DNA of 64,000 nt from NCBI GenBank assembly GCA_030426685.1, contig JAUHYC010000008.1, forward strand, positions 38,541 to 102,540. Direction: 5' to 3'. The notes beneath the pieces were generated by a model. That model searched no databases. It had not been told where the DNA came from and saw only the letters and a program-made list of their open reading frames with translations. The stretch comes from Alphaproteobacteria bacterium. Its GTDB lineage: Bacteria > Pseudomonadota > Alphaproteobacteria > Rhodobacterales > Rhodobacteraceae. Positions 29,226-37,347 of this stretch are shown in pieces (position 1 is the stretch's first letter; the number at the start of each line of letters is the position of its first letter). The translations under genes and the position numbers were made by a program.

Positions 29226-30107
29226 TCATTCGACGGCGCTTTTCAAGGCTTTCCAAAGGTTGACGACGGCGCCCAGCTTGCGGGCATCATGGACGGCGGC
29301 GGCGGTTTTTTGTCCGTCGCTCAGTATTGCGAGACCGGCCCCCTGACCGGCAGATGGGCGCATGACAATCAATTGCGGGTGCGACAGTGTATCGGAACTA
29401 TCGGCCTGCCAGCCGGTCAGATCGCGGGCGAAGCGGGTCAGCAGGTCCTGATCGGGGTGCGCCGTCTGATCGGGCGCGCAGATGCCATCGAAATCCGGTT
29501 CATCCGTGGCTCCGCCAATCAGCATCCGACCCAGCGCAAACCGGTCAGCACCCTCATAGAACCGGTCAGCTATACCAGAAGGGTCTGGCTTAGCGATTTC
29601 AACTGATGGCTGATCGGATTGCACTGGCTCTGGTTCGGTTGGCTGATCCGGTACGATCGACATGCGCGGTTCTTCCGCCAAAACGATCTCGGCGCAGGCG
29701 GCTTTGACCTCAGAGAACGTGATGCCGACGTCATCAGCCTCCAACGTCGTGTCGGGGCGCAGCGAAACCAATTCCAAAGGACCTGGGGCGGTTGAGATGT
29801 CAGATACCAGTTGCGCCAACCGCTCGATCAGATCCTCGCGCGCTTCGGTCTCAAAGTCCGGAACTGCGCCCGAGGCGCAGCGGAACACGTCGGTTACCCG
29901 CGAGCTATTGACCTCAATCGCCAGCACCGCGCCATCGGCGGCGGTGAATTCCAGCCTGCGGGGCAGGATGGTGCCGCGGATTGCCTCCAGAACCTTGCCC
30001 CGGCGGGATTGCGCGGTGTCGCCTGACAAACGGATTGCGGGTGACAACCGGGCAGTCGAAGAGCGCCCGATTTCTTCGAGCATATCCAGTATTTCGCTAT
30101 CCATCAT
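29226..30107 (-). CDS. Unknown protein in the dynamin cluster
   Basis: Soluble protein of 293 residues with no signal or membrane segment. It has an N-terminal acidic helical part (MMDSEILDMLEEIG), a beta-rich middle containing LPRRLEFTAADGAVLAIEV, a Pro/Glu-rich linker (about 150-175), and a C-terminal domain ending LIVMRPSAGQGAGLAILSDG then a helix. I do not recognise the family. It sits 23 bp after the roadblock-like gene and 70 bp before dynamin B in the same direction, so it is very likely part of the same operon and a candidate adaptor. Confidence 0.7.
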   Translation of the reverse strand: MMDSEILDMLEEIGRSSTARLSPAIRLSGDTAQSRRGKVLEAIRGTILPRRLEFTAADGAVLAIEVNSSRVTDVFRCASGAVPDFETEAREDLIERLAQLVSDISTAPGPLELVSLRPDTTLEADDVGITFSEVKAACAEIVLAEEPRMSIVPDQPTEPEPVQSDQPSVEIAKPDPSGIADRFYEGADRFALGRMLIGGATDEPDFDGICAPDQTAHPDQDLLTRFARDLTGWQADSSDTLSHPQLIVMRPSAGQGAGLAILSDGQKTAAAVHDARKLGAVVNLWKALKSAVE

Positions 30108-30130
30108 GCCGTGACCCCCTCTGGTCCCGT

Positions 30131-30532
30131 CTAAACCGCAGCCGCCACCGGCCCGAGGCTGAGATGTGATTTTGTAAGTGCAAGACCGACATTCGCGCTG
30201 TCACGACAGAGGTAGCACACCACATGATCAGGATATTCCCGCGTCCTGAGAAAGATGTGCAGCCGATCGTTCGAAAACACCGCGATTTCCCCGAATCCCG
30301 GATGTTCCGCATCGTCTATGTCGGCTGAGCGCAGCAGATCTTCGAACCCTTTGACGCCGCGCCCCTGAAACAAGTTTGCTACTGCAAGCGCGAGATTTTC
30401 CAACGCGTCGGCATTGTCCTGATCAGACGCGTCAACGCCCAGAAGCATCCCGGTTTCCATATCGACATACCCGGCCGCAATGCAGTCGGGTATTGTCTCG
30501 ATGGCCGAGGTCAAAGCGGATTCAATGGACAT
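30131..30532 (-). CDS. Small roadblock/LC7-like protein
   Basis: Cytosolic protein of 133 residues. The pattern IPDCIAAGYVDMETGMLLGVD, helix, FGEIAVFSNDRLHIFLR, then YLCRDSANVGLALTKSH resembles the roadblock/longin fold, whose bacterial members (MglB type) regulate small GTPases. The fold call is from pattern, not a search. Its place among four GTPase genes fits a GTPase-regulator or scaffold role. It lies 38 bp after dynamin A' and 23 bp before the unknown 293-residue gene. Confidence 0.7.
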   Translation of the reverse strand: MSIESALTSAIETIPDCIAAGYVDMETGMLLGVDASDQDNADALENLALAVANLFQGRGVKGFEDLLRSADIDDAEHPGFGEIAVFSNDRLHIFLRTREYPDHVVCYLCRDSANVGLALTKSHLSLGPVAAAV

Positions 30533-30570
30533 CTAACCGCCTGCCTTTGATGTCGAAAGCCGGGGTTGGA

Positions 30571-32253
30571 TTAGATCGCATGCCACTCCGCTCCGCCGCT
30601 TTCACTGGTTTTTGGAACCGCACGCAACGGTTCTTTGTCTTTGCGGGCGTTATGTTCCAGCGCGATCTGGTCGAACTCCGTCAGGAAGGCCGCAAAGGCG
30701 CTTTGCAGGCCCTTAGCGTCATCCGGCAGGGTCTCTTTGGCAACGATTTCGCTCCACATCGCTGATGCACTCAATGGTGTGGTTTCCGGTGCGTTCGACA
30801 CGTTGTCCACGCCAGGGGCAGGGTGTTCGTCCCCGGCAGCACCGTCGTCGTCGGCATGTGCTTTACTGGACATCGACACGACCCGGTCTGGCGTCAACGC
30901 GTTCGACTCCGGTTCTGGTTCGTAGTCGTCATCGGCAGTTTCCGCCTGTTCGGACAGCAACGCTGTGATTGACGAAACTGATACTTCGAGGTCCGAGGCG
31001 GCATCGGTTGCTTCCGAGGGTTGTCCTTCTTTCGCTTCTACTTCGGCAAGTTCTGTGGAAACTTCGAGGTCAGACTTCTCATCCTCCGGGCCCAGAACAA
31101 TCAGTTCTACCTCGTCCTCATCCTCATCCATCTCTTCGTCATCGGCCAGGAAGTCGAATTCATCCACATCCGTGGTCGGGTTTGCAAGAAGATTGAGATC
31201 AAGCGGATCGTCATCCTGATCGGCAAACAGCGCGCGCAGGTCTTCATCGGCGGGTTCTGCCTCGGCCTCCATTTGGGCTCGTAGCCGTTCAGCTTCATCA
31301 GAATCGATCCGGGCGCGCTCAGTATCTTCGGTGCGACGCTCCACGCGAGCAGGCCGGACGGGGAAGCTGGTAATCACGTCTCCCTCGGCTTGCTGATCTA
31401 TCGGCTCGACCAGTTTTAGCGGTGCGTCCCCGGTCCGCTTTTCAGGACGAAGGGGTTGCACCTTGGGGGTGTCTGACAGGGACTTGTCGATCTGGTACCG
31501 GGCCAGCTGATCCGCGCGGTTGTCCATGACCTGTTCAGTGATCTCCAGGAAGCTGTCGACCATCTTACCACCACCGCTGCGCGACCAAAGCTCGGCATCA
31601 CCGGTTTTGTCGCGTGCCAGAATGGCATCCCGGGCCGAGAACAGGATCGTACGGTTGAACAGGTGACCCGCCTCGCGGTTGACGCGGCGCAGTACCTTTT
31701 GCCGGTCCTTCGGCCCGAGGGCATCGGCGCGGGTGATCAACAACAGAGACTTGTGCTGCAACCGCTCGGGCAATGACACCCAGGTCGCACGTTCGGTTTC
31801 GCGCCATGCCTGCGTGGAATGCGTACACCACAGAACGCCATTGGCCTGACCAACAGCGCGTTGCCAGACATCGGTTGAAATCTTGGGGTCCGAAATACCG
31901 GGCGTGTCGATTAGATCAACAGCTTCAAGAATATCCGCCTCAAGGAAAATGCGAATGAACTGAGCGTCGTTGACACCGACCTGGTCAAGCTGGTCCAGTT
32001 CAATGTTCTGCGTGCTGCCATCATGGCGCTTGAAATAAGCCGGTCGGTTGCCCCAGCTGAACCAGACAGGTGGCAGCTGAGTCGCCGTGACCTGCGTCGG
32101 CAAGGCTTGCTTGCGCAACAGAAAGTTCATGAGCGTCGATTTACCGGCGCTGAATTCCCCCATAAGCGCAAACACGGGTTTGCGGCGGGACCACTGCTCG
32201 ATGCGGTTCCAGGCCTTGGGAGAGACGAAGCGGGTTTCTGTATTTTTTACCAT
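30571..32253 (-). CDS. Dynamin-like GTPase A' with long acidic tail
   Basis: GTPase of 560 residues, paralogue of A at 25830. P-loop GEFSAGKS at 32-39, DTPG at 116-119, the shared STQAWRETE motif near 146-154 and G4 T-R-A-D at 174-177. The G domain ends near 250. The remaining 300 residues are a highly acidic low-complexity region (for example DDEEMDEDEDEVE) rich in Ser and Thr, with a helical patch near 500-540. The tail is absent in A. It could be a disordered linker or a substrate for the cluster kinase (inference). It lies 8 bp after dynamin B'. Confidence 0.85.
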   Translation of the reverse strand: MVKNTETRFVSPKAWNRIEQWSRRKPVFALMGEFSAGKSTLMNFLLRKQALPTQVTATQLPPVWFSWGNRPAYFKRHDGSTQNIELDQLDQVGVNDAQFIRIFLEADILEAVDLIDTPGISDPKISTDVWQRAVGQANGVLWCTHSTQAWRETERATWVSLPERLQHKSLLLITRADALGPKDRQKVLRRVNREAGHLFNRTILFSARDAILARDKTGDAELWSRSGGGKMVDSFLEITEQVMDNRADQLARYQIDKSLSDTPKVQPLRPEKRTGDAPLKLVEPIDQQAEGDVITSFPVRPARVERRTEDTERARIDSDEAERLRAQMEAEAEPADEDLRALFADQDDDPLDLNLLANPTTDVDEFDFLADDEEMDEDEDEVELIVLGPEDEKSDLEVSTELAEVEAKEGQPSEATDAASDLEVSVSSITALLSEQAETADDDYEPEPESNALTPDRVVSMSSKAHADDDGAAGDEHPAPGVDNVSNAPETTPLSASAMWSEIVAKETLPDDAKGLQSAFAAFLTEFDQIALEHNARKDKEPLRAVPKTSESGGAEWHAI

Positions 32254-32261
32254 AACTCTTC

Positions 32262-34262
32262 TTATGCTGCTTCGTTACTGAGGTCTTTCAGGATGTCACC
32301 CAGAATATCGTCGCGCGACTTCTGCGGCTTCTGTTCGGCGATCTGTGCCGCGGCCCTGTCCGGTGACTGCGAAATGCTGAGCAGTGTGTCTTTCTGCTCG
32401 GTCATGAAGTCGGCCAAGGTGGCGCGGACATTTTCCAGAACGGCTGCGATCTGGTTCTCCTCGATATCCTTGGTGATCGAGTTCGCCTCAGACGCGATCA
32501 GTCGTGTGTAGTCGGCGGCATAGGCTTCGAACCCTTTGCGACGTTGCCACCAACGGCGCCACCATGTGCTTTGCAGGTCCAGCGCGATTGTGCGACCGAT
32601 CCCCAATGGTGGCGGGACGCGTGGCACGATTGGGGCTTCGATGCTGAATTCGCCCAGGTGGTTTCCCAGCAATTTTTGATACAGCGCTTCAACATCCGCA
32701 GCGGCTGCGGAATAAAGCACACCGGCATCTTTGCGCATGGACCGGGCAAAGCTGAAATAGGCTGCTTTCTGCAAGGTGCGCAGGCCTGCAGGGTCATACT
32801 GCCACGTCCCCTGCTCACCATTCTTCTCAAGATGAGAAATCAGGGAATCTGTGGCGCGTTTGACAAAATTCGCTTCGGCCGACGCCAGCCGCTCCAGTAC
32901 TTTGTCGCGAAGCTTTGTGGTCAGTTCAGCGGCTTTCTTTTCGTATTCACTGGAAACAGTTGCGACGGCCTGTTCCGGCGATACACCATCCAGTTCACGA
33001 ACAATTCCATCGGTATTCGACAATGTCTTTGCTACCGAGGTGGCCCTGATTTGGCTGGCGATGTTGCGCGCCCGATGGCGCACCCGATCCAGCAGACGGG
33101 TTCCGGCACCTTCAGCGATGCGTTCATTCATGGCCAGCAACAGATCAGGCAACCCCGAAAGCGCCCAGATTTTGTCCAGCGAAGCCGCCTGATCACCGAA
33201 ACCGGCAGCCAGGTAGAAGGTATTCAGCGCCTCACGCGATTCCTCGGTCAGTATGTCAGGATTGCCGGTCAACGCAGCTTCGGCCCACTGGGCACTACCG
33301 AAAACAACGCTGGTGTTGGTATCAATGTTGTTCTGCTTCAGCGTGTCCTGAATCCGATCTCGGATCTCCGGGACTTGGTTGACCGGATCAGACAGTTCAT
33401 CGATGCGGTTTACAAACAAAATGATCTGACGGTTCTCGAATTGGGCAATGATCCGCATCAGTGCCATGTCCATCGTGGTCAATGCCTGGCTTGCAGCAAG
33501 GACGACGATGCACACTTCCGAACCCCGCAGACTGCGCAGCGTAATCTGCTCGCGCACCATGAAGGTATCGTTGACACCAGGGGTATCGCAGAGTTTCAGC
33601 GAGATCGGATATTGCGGGATATCCATGTACAGCTCGGCTGATTTTGTCACATCGGCAAAGCGACCGGTCTTGGGATTTATGTCGGGGTCATCCTCGTCCC
33701 CAAGGCAGACGTAACGCTGGATCAGTTCATCGTCAAAATAGTCATATTGATGACTTTGCCCCAGAATCAGGTCGAAATGTTTGCCCAGCCGCTCTTCGGA
33801 TTTGGCTTTCATTTCTTCGATCTGGCGGCGAATGTCGTCCATCTCATCATCGGCTCCGGCACGATTGGCCAGCTCTCCCAAGCGGCCCCCGCCGACCATC
33901 AAATTGTCCCATTCTTCTTGCTCGAAGAAGGTGAATTTGGACCGAGTATCACCTTCGGTCCGAGTATTGATGTTCAATGTCGTGACGACCGAGGTCCACG
34001 GGTTTACATCCGAGGGCAGCAGGTTTGGCCGCCCCGCCAGAATATTTACGATCGAGGATTTGCCCGCCTTCACCTGCCCGACAAGTGTGACGCTTGCGGT
34101 GAAATTCTCCATCTTGGTTTTCAGCGCAGCCAACCGCGCCGAGGAGCGCGCATCCGCCACCTCTGTCAATTGGTCTATCTGAGTCGTCAACGAGGTCATT
34201 GCCTCTGTCATCTCGGACAGGGCCTCGTTTCCAACAGACAGAAGGTGGTCGTTACGCGCCAT
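32262..34262 (-). CDS. Dynamin-like GTPase B' (long type)
   Basis: GTPase of 666 residues, paralogue of B at 27116. P-loop GQVKAGKS at 62-69, SDVNPWT at 84-90, DTPGVND at 226-232 and NRIDE at 285-289. A helical stalk follows, with a hydrophobic/basic segment (DLQSTWWRRWWQRRKGF) near residue 570 that looks well suited to membrane insertion. The end is a basic, charged tail. It starts 2 bp after the small 137-residue gene and runs into A' 8 bp later. Confidence 0.88.
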   Translation of the reverse strand: MARNDHLLSVGNEALSEMTEAMTSLTTQIDQLTEVADARSSARLAALKTKMENFTASVTLVGQVKAGKSSIVNILAGRPNLLPSDVNPWTSVVTTLNINTRTEGDTRSKFTFFEQEEWDNLMVGGGRLGELANRAGADDEMDDIRRQIEEMKAKSEERLGKHFDLILGQSHQYDYFDDELIQRYVCLGDEDDPDINPKTGRFADVTKSAELYMDIPQYPISLKLCDTPGVNDTFMVREQITLRSLRGSEVCIVVLAASQALTTMDMALMRIIAQFENRQIILFVNRIDELSDPVNQVPEIRDRIQDTLKQNNIDTNTSVVFGSAQWAEAALTGNPDILTEESREALNTFYLAAGFGDQAASLDKIWALSGLPDLLLAMNERIAEGAGTRLLDRVRHRARNIASQIRATSVAKTLSNTDGIVRELDGVSPEQAVATVSSEYEKKAAELTTKLRDKVLERLASAEANFVKRATDSLISHLEKNGEQGTWQYDPAGLRTLQKAAYFSFARSMRKDAGVLYSAAAADVEALYQKLLGNHLGEFSIEAPIVPRVPPPLGIGRTIALDLQSTWWRRWWQRRKGFEAYAADYTRLIASEANSITKDIEENQIAAVLENVRATLADFMTEQKDTLLSISQSPDRAAAQIAEQKPQKSRDDILGDILKDLSNEAA

Positions 34263-34264
34263 GG

Positions 34265-34678
34265 TCAGCCTCCGGTACCAGTTGCGGCGATTTGGCCCCC
34301 TGCCCCGTCAGGCAGACCCGCCAACGTGTCGATGCGAGAGATCAGGTCCAGCGCATTCCCGAGGATCGCAGCCTCGGTTCGCGGGGAAATCGATTCGTAG
34401 GCAAGGGAATCAGCCAGAACCTCGATCGAACTAAAGCCCTCTCCGTTCTCAAGGCACGCAACACGGCGCCCGGTCGGAAAATCCTGAGATTTATGTGCGG
34501 GGAGCGGCATGCGAGCGTTGGCCAGCAGGTATCGGTTACCCGAATGAGTTCGGAGAGCGATACCAAAACCCGTGCCAGGATGCTGGCGATTCAGGGTTTT
34601 CAGCTCACCGATGAAGTTTTCACGTGCAAGATCAACGACGTCTTGCTCCGAGGCAGCGGATTTGATCTGGTTGGTCAC
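34265..34678 (-). CDS. Small unknown protein, first gene of the dynamin operon
   Basis: Protein of 137 residues without signal or membrane segment. The central part (TGFGIALRTHSGNRYLLANARM) is beta-rich, followed by a C-terminal helix and a Gly-rich tail. I do not recognise the family; a distant roadblock-like or other alpha/beta small fold is possible but unsupported. It immediately precedes dynamin B' with a 2-bp gap, so a partner role for B' is the natural reading. The operon promoter should lie just upstream, at about 34690-34850. Confidence 0.65.
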   Translation of the reverse strand: MTNQIKSAASEQDVVDLARENFIGELKTLNRQHPGTGFGIALRTHSGNRYLLANARMPLPAHKSQDFPTGRRVACLENGEGFSSIEVLADSLAYESISPRTEAAILGNALDLISRIDTLAGLPDGAGGQIAATGTGG

Positions 34679-35448
34679 GGCAAAGACCCTTGTACTGGAG
34701 TTGAGCAGAAACTCGCACGGTGCCAGATGGCAAAAAGACTCATTAACTCCTGCGCCTTATCAATTACGATCACCGCGGTGTTATTTTGACGCGAATAGGA
34801 TTTTTTAGCGTTTGAATTGTGGCGCAATTATGGTTCCGCTTAGGGAAATACTGCAACTATAAGGCGATTTTGCCAAACGATAACCGTTTCATTTGGTTCA
34901 GACCCGGGTGATAGCCCTACTCGCTAGGGTGCGTTCATTGAGTGTCAAAGCTCCTTATAATACTATATAATACAGTAGTTTACATGGTTTAGTTCATTGG
35001 CAGAACATCGATGCGCATCGTGGCACAGGTCTCAAATTCGATCTTTCTTCGTGGCCATTGCGGCAACGTGGATGTGTTAGGAGCTGAATTATGCTCAACT
35101 AATCCGGGTTAAACTTCGTTTGCCACAATTGTGTATTGTTCGTGAAATGGAAACATTAATTTGGAAGTGCAATCGAAGCTGCAACTGAAATTTTGAGTTC
35201 TCCAATATTCAGATAATTGCCAAATATTGCATTCAATTCATGGCTGAAAATGCGGCCCTGAACAGCCGCAGGCGTCAGGTCATATCCAAAATCAACACAA
35301 TGAACTCGACTCTGTGTCTCTTGCACCCACTCAAGATACTGTTTCCGCAATGTAAGCAATATTCTTGTGAAACACCTCAATTTACCCCTCGCCCTTGATG
35401 GAAAGCTTTGCTATTCAGCGCGTCATTGCGGTGCTGACGCACCGGGTT
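34679..35448. other. 770-bp AT-rich intergenic region before tRNA-Leu
   Basis: No convincing gene. A 74-codon minus-strand frame (35156-35380) starts at TTG and has no ribosome site. The stretch 34780-35200 is visibly more AT-rich than anything else in the window and contains a small CCCTA/TAGGG hairpin near 34913-34929. It probably holds the dynamin operon promoter on its left side and the tRNA promoter on its right. It could also be the remains of DNA inserted beside the tRNA. Confidence 0.5.
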
Positions 35449-35533
35449 GCGGGTGTGGCGAAATTGGTAGACGCACCAGATTTAGGTTCTGGCGCCGCAA
35501 GGCGTGGGGGTTCAAGTCCCTCCACCCGCACCA
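35449..35533 (+). tRNA. tRNA-Leu (anticodon UAG)
   Basis: Acceptor arms GCGGGTG / CACCCGC, anticodon stem CCAGA / TCTGG with loop TTTAGGT giving anticodon TAG, a long variable arm (GCGCCGCAAGGCGT) as expected for Leu, T-arm GGTTCAAGTCC, and an encoded CCA at 35531-35533. Confidence 0.97.
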
Positions 35534-35547
35534 TTATTTTCAGTTGA

Positions 35548-36165
35548 TCAAGCGCCGTAGCGCGCCATGAACATATCAACGGCTTGTAAAGCAACTTCGT
35601 CGATTTCACTTTGGGTAAAATTGCTCTGAATGCCGAAGGCAGCGCGGCTCCAAAGCCGGACTTTGCACAGTTCGGAAAATTGCTCGGCAGCGATGTTGAC
35701 GTCTTCGATGATCAATTCACCTTTGTCGACGGCCTTCAACAGATATTCGACCATTTTTTTCTGACCGTTCTGCGGCCCAGCCTCGTAAAATGCCTTACCT
35801 AAGTCGGGAAAACGGTCGCGTTCGGCGACACAGATGCGAAACACCTGTTGTGCGAACTCTGAGACCAGAAAGGCGGTTAGCTGCGTGGCGGCAATGGTCA
35901 AAACCTCGCGGGCGGGTTTGGTCTCGTCGATCATCGCGATGATGCGCTCGGACATCAAACGGCACTCCGTCTGCGCAACTTCGGTAAACAAGAGCCGCTT
36001 GTCCGGGAAATAGCTATACAGCGTCGCCTTGGACACGCCAGCAGCACGCGCGATGTCATCGACGCTGGCACCTTCGAACCCGTCTGCCATGAATACCTCT
36101 CGGGCCCCGCGCAATACCTGATCGAATTTTCGGCCTGTGCGCAGGATCGTGGCGGTTTGGGTCAT
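35548..36165 (-). CDS. TetR-family transcriptional regulator
   Basis: Repressor-type regulator of 205 residues. The N-terminal HTH reads ASVDDIARAAGVSKATLYSYFPDKRLLF, diagnostic of TetR/AcrR. The C-terminal ligand domain is of the AcrR-like type (FLVSEFAQQVFRICVAERDRFPDLGKAFYEAG). The gene is convergent with the tRNA and divergent from the AEC transporter gene, with about 150 bp between starts, so that transporter is a plausible target. Ligand unknown. Confidence 0.92.
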   Translation of the reverse strand: MTQTATILRTGRKFDQVLRGAREVFMADGFEGASVDDIARAAGVSKATLYSYFPDKRLLFTEVAQTECRLMSERIIAMIDETKPAREVLTIAATQLTAFLVSEFAQQVFRICVAERDRFPDLGKAFYEAGPQNGQKKMVEYLLKAVDKGELIIEDVNIAAEQFSELCKVRLWSRAAFGIQSNFTQSEIDEVALQAVDMFMARYGA

Positions 36166-36314
36166 GATGGCTCCTGAATGCGTTGCCCCGCAACACTATA
36201 AACCGGTCGGTTCAGTTTCAATGATTTTCGCGGGAATTGCGACTTTGACACGCATAATCCTTAACCGCAGCCAACCAGGCTTGCGACGAAGGCAAACCCT
36301 GCTATCACTTCCAC

Positions 36315-37244
36315 ATGGTCGAGATATTTCTGCGCACCCTGCCCTTTTTCGCAATCATCGGCCTGGGTTTCTGGGCTGGGCGTAGCCGGTTCTTTCCACC
36401 TGAAGCAACGGCTTACCTGACAAAGTTCGTCTTTTTCTTCGCCTTGTCTGCGATGTTGTTCCGCTTTGCGGCCACCTTGCCCTTTGCCGAGATTTTCGAT
36501 GGGCGACTGGTCCTCGGCTATCTGCTTGGCACTGCAGGCGTCTATGTGCTGGCGACGCTTGTTGCATATCTGCGCGGCATGAACGTCCCCACTGCGGCGG
36601 TTGAGGCACAATGTGCGGCAATCGGTAATGTCGGGTTTTTGGGGCTGCCGATGCTGGCGATGCTATTCTCGGAGGCAGCAATCGGGCCAGTGATGCTGGT
36701 GTTGAGCGTGGACCTGGTGGTGTTCTCATCGTTGATCGTAATTCTGATCAACGGTGGGCGAGATGGCCGGGTCAGTGCCCGAACACTGCGCCTGATCGGA
36801 ATCGGCTTGTTGAAGAACCCGATGATCCTGTCGATCTCGGGTGGATTGGTCTGGTCAGCCTTGCGGCTGCCGGTGCCTGCACCGTTGAACGATTTCCTCA
36901 CTATTTTGGGCGGTGCTGCAACGCCCGGTGCCCTCTTCGCCATCGGAGCGTCTCTGGCGGGCAAATCGGCCGAACGCATCGAGATCGCGGCCTGGTTGAG
37001 TTTCTGCAAACTGGTGCTACATCCGCTTTTTGTTGCGCTGATATTGATCTGGCTGATTCCGGTTTCTCCGTTTCCAGCGATGGTTGCTATCTCTGCGGCG
37101 GCTCTGCCTGTCGCTGGCAATGTCTATATGCTGGCGGCTCATTATGGCGTGGCCCCGCAGCGCGCCTCGGCTGCCATCCTGCTGTCGACCATATCCAGCA
37201 TAATAACCGTGCCACTGGTGATCGGGTGGTTCAGTACCCTTTGA
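36315..37244 (+). CDS. AEC-family (auxin efflux carrier type) transporter
   Basis: Inner-membrane secondary transporter of 309 residues with about ten hydrophobic helices and the family's two-part layout. Typical features are the N-terminal FFAIIGLGFWAGR, the central loop VSARTLRLIGIGLLKNPMI and the later GGAATPGALFAIGASL. Bacterial members move dicarboxylates or similar anions; the substrate here is unknown. It is divergent from TetR. Confidence 0.9.
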   Translation: MVEIFLRTLPFFAIIGLGFWAGRSRFFPPEATAYLTKFVFFFALSAMLFRFAATLPFAEIFDGRLVLGYLLGTAGVYVLATLVAYLRGMNVPTAAVEAQCAAIGNVGFLGLPMLAMLFSEAAIGPVMLVLSVDLVVFSSLIVILINGGRDGRVSARTLRLIGIGLLKNPMILSISGGLVWSALRLPVPAPLNDFLTILGGAATPGALFAIGASLAGKSAERIEIAAWLSFCKLVLHPLFVALILIWLIPVSPFPAMVAISAAALPVAGNVYMLAAHYGVAPQRASAAILLSTISSIITVPLVIGWFSTL

Positions 37245-37258
37245 TCCCCATCTTCATG

Positions 37259-37284
37259 AAAAAAACGGCTGCCTGAGACAGCCG
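37259..37284 (-). terminator. Terminator-like hairpin pointing to the minus strand
   Basis: On the minus strand, CGGCTG and CAGCCG flank a 7-base loop and are followed by seven T. No minus-strand gene ends here: both neighbours are on the plus strand. It may limit antisense transcription, or act in the plus direction without a T-run. Confidence 0.5.
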
Positions 37285-37347
37285 GACTTTACGCCAGCGC
37301 CACGGGCCGTTAGCCATGGCGCAAACACAACGCAAGGAAACGACCTG

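Noticed and set aside
35156..35380. 74-codon minus-strand frame in the AT-rich gap
   Set aside because: It starts at TTG, has no ribosome site, and no recognisable family; likely chance in low-GC DNA.
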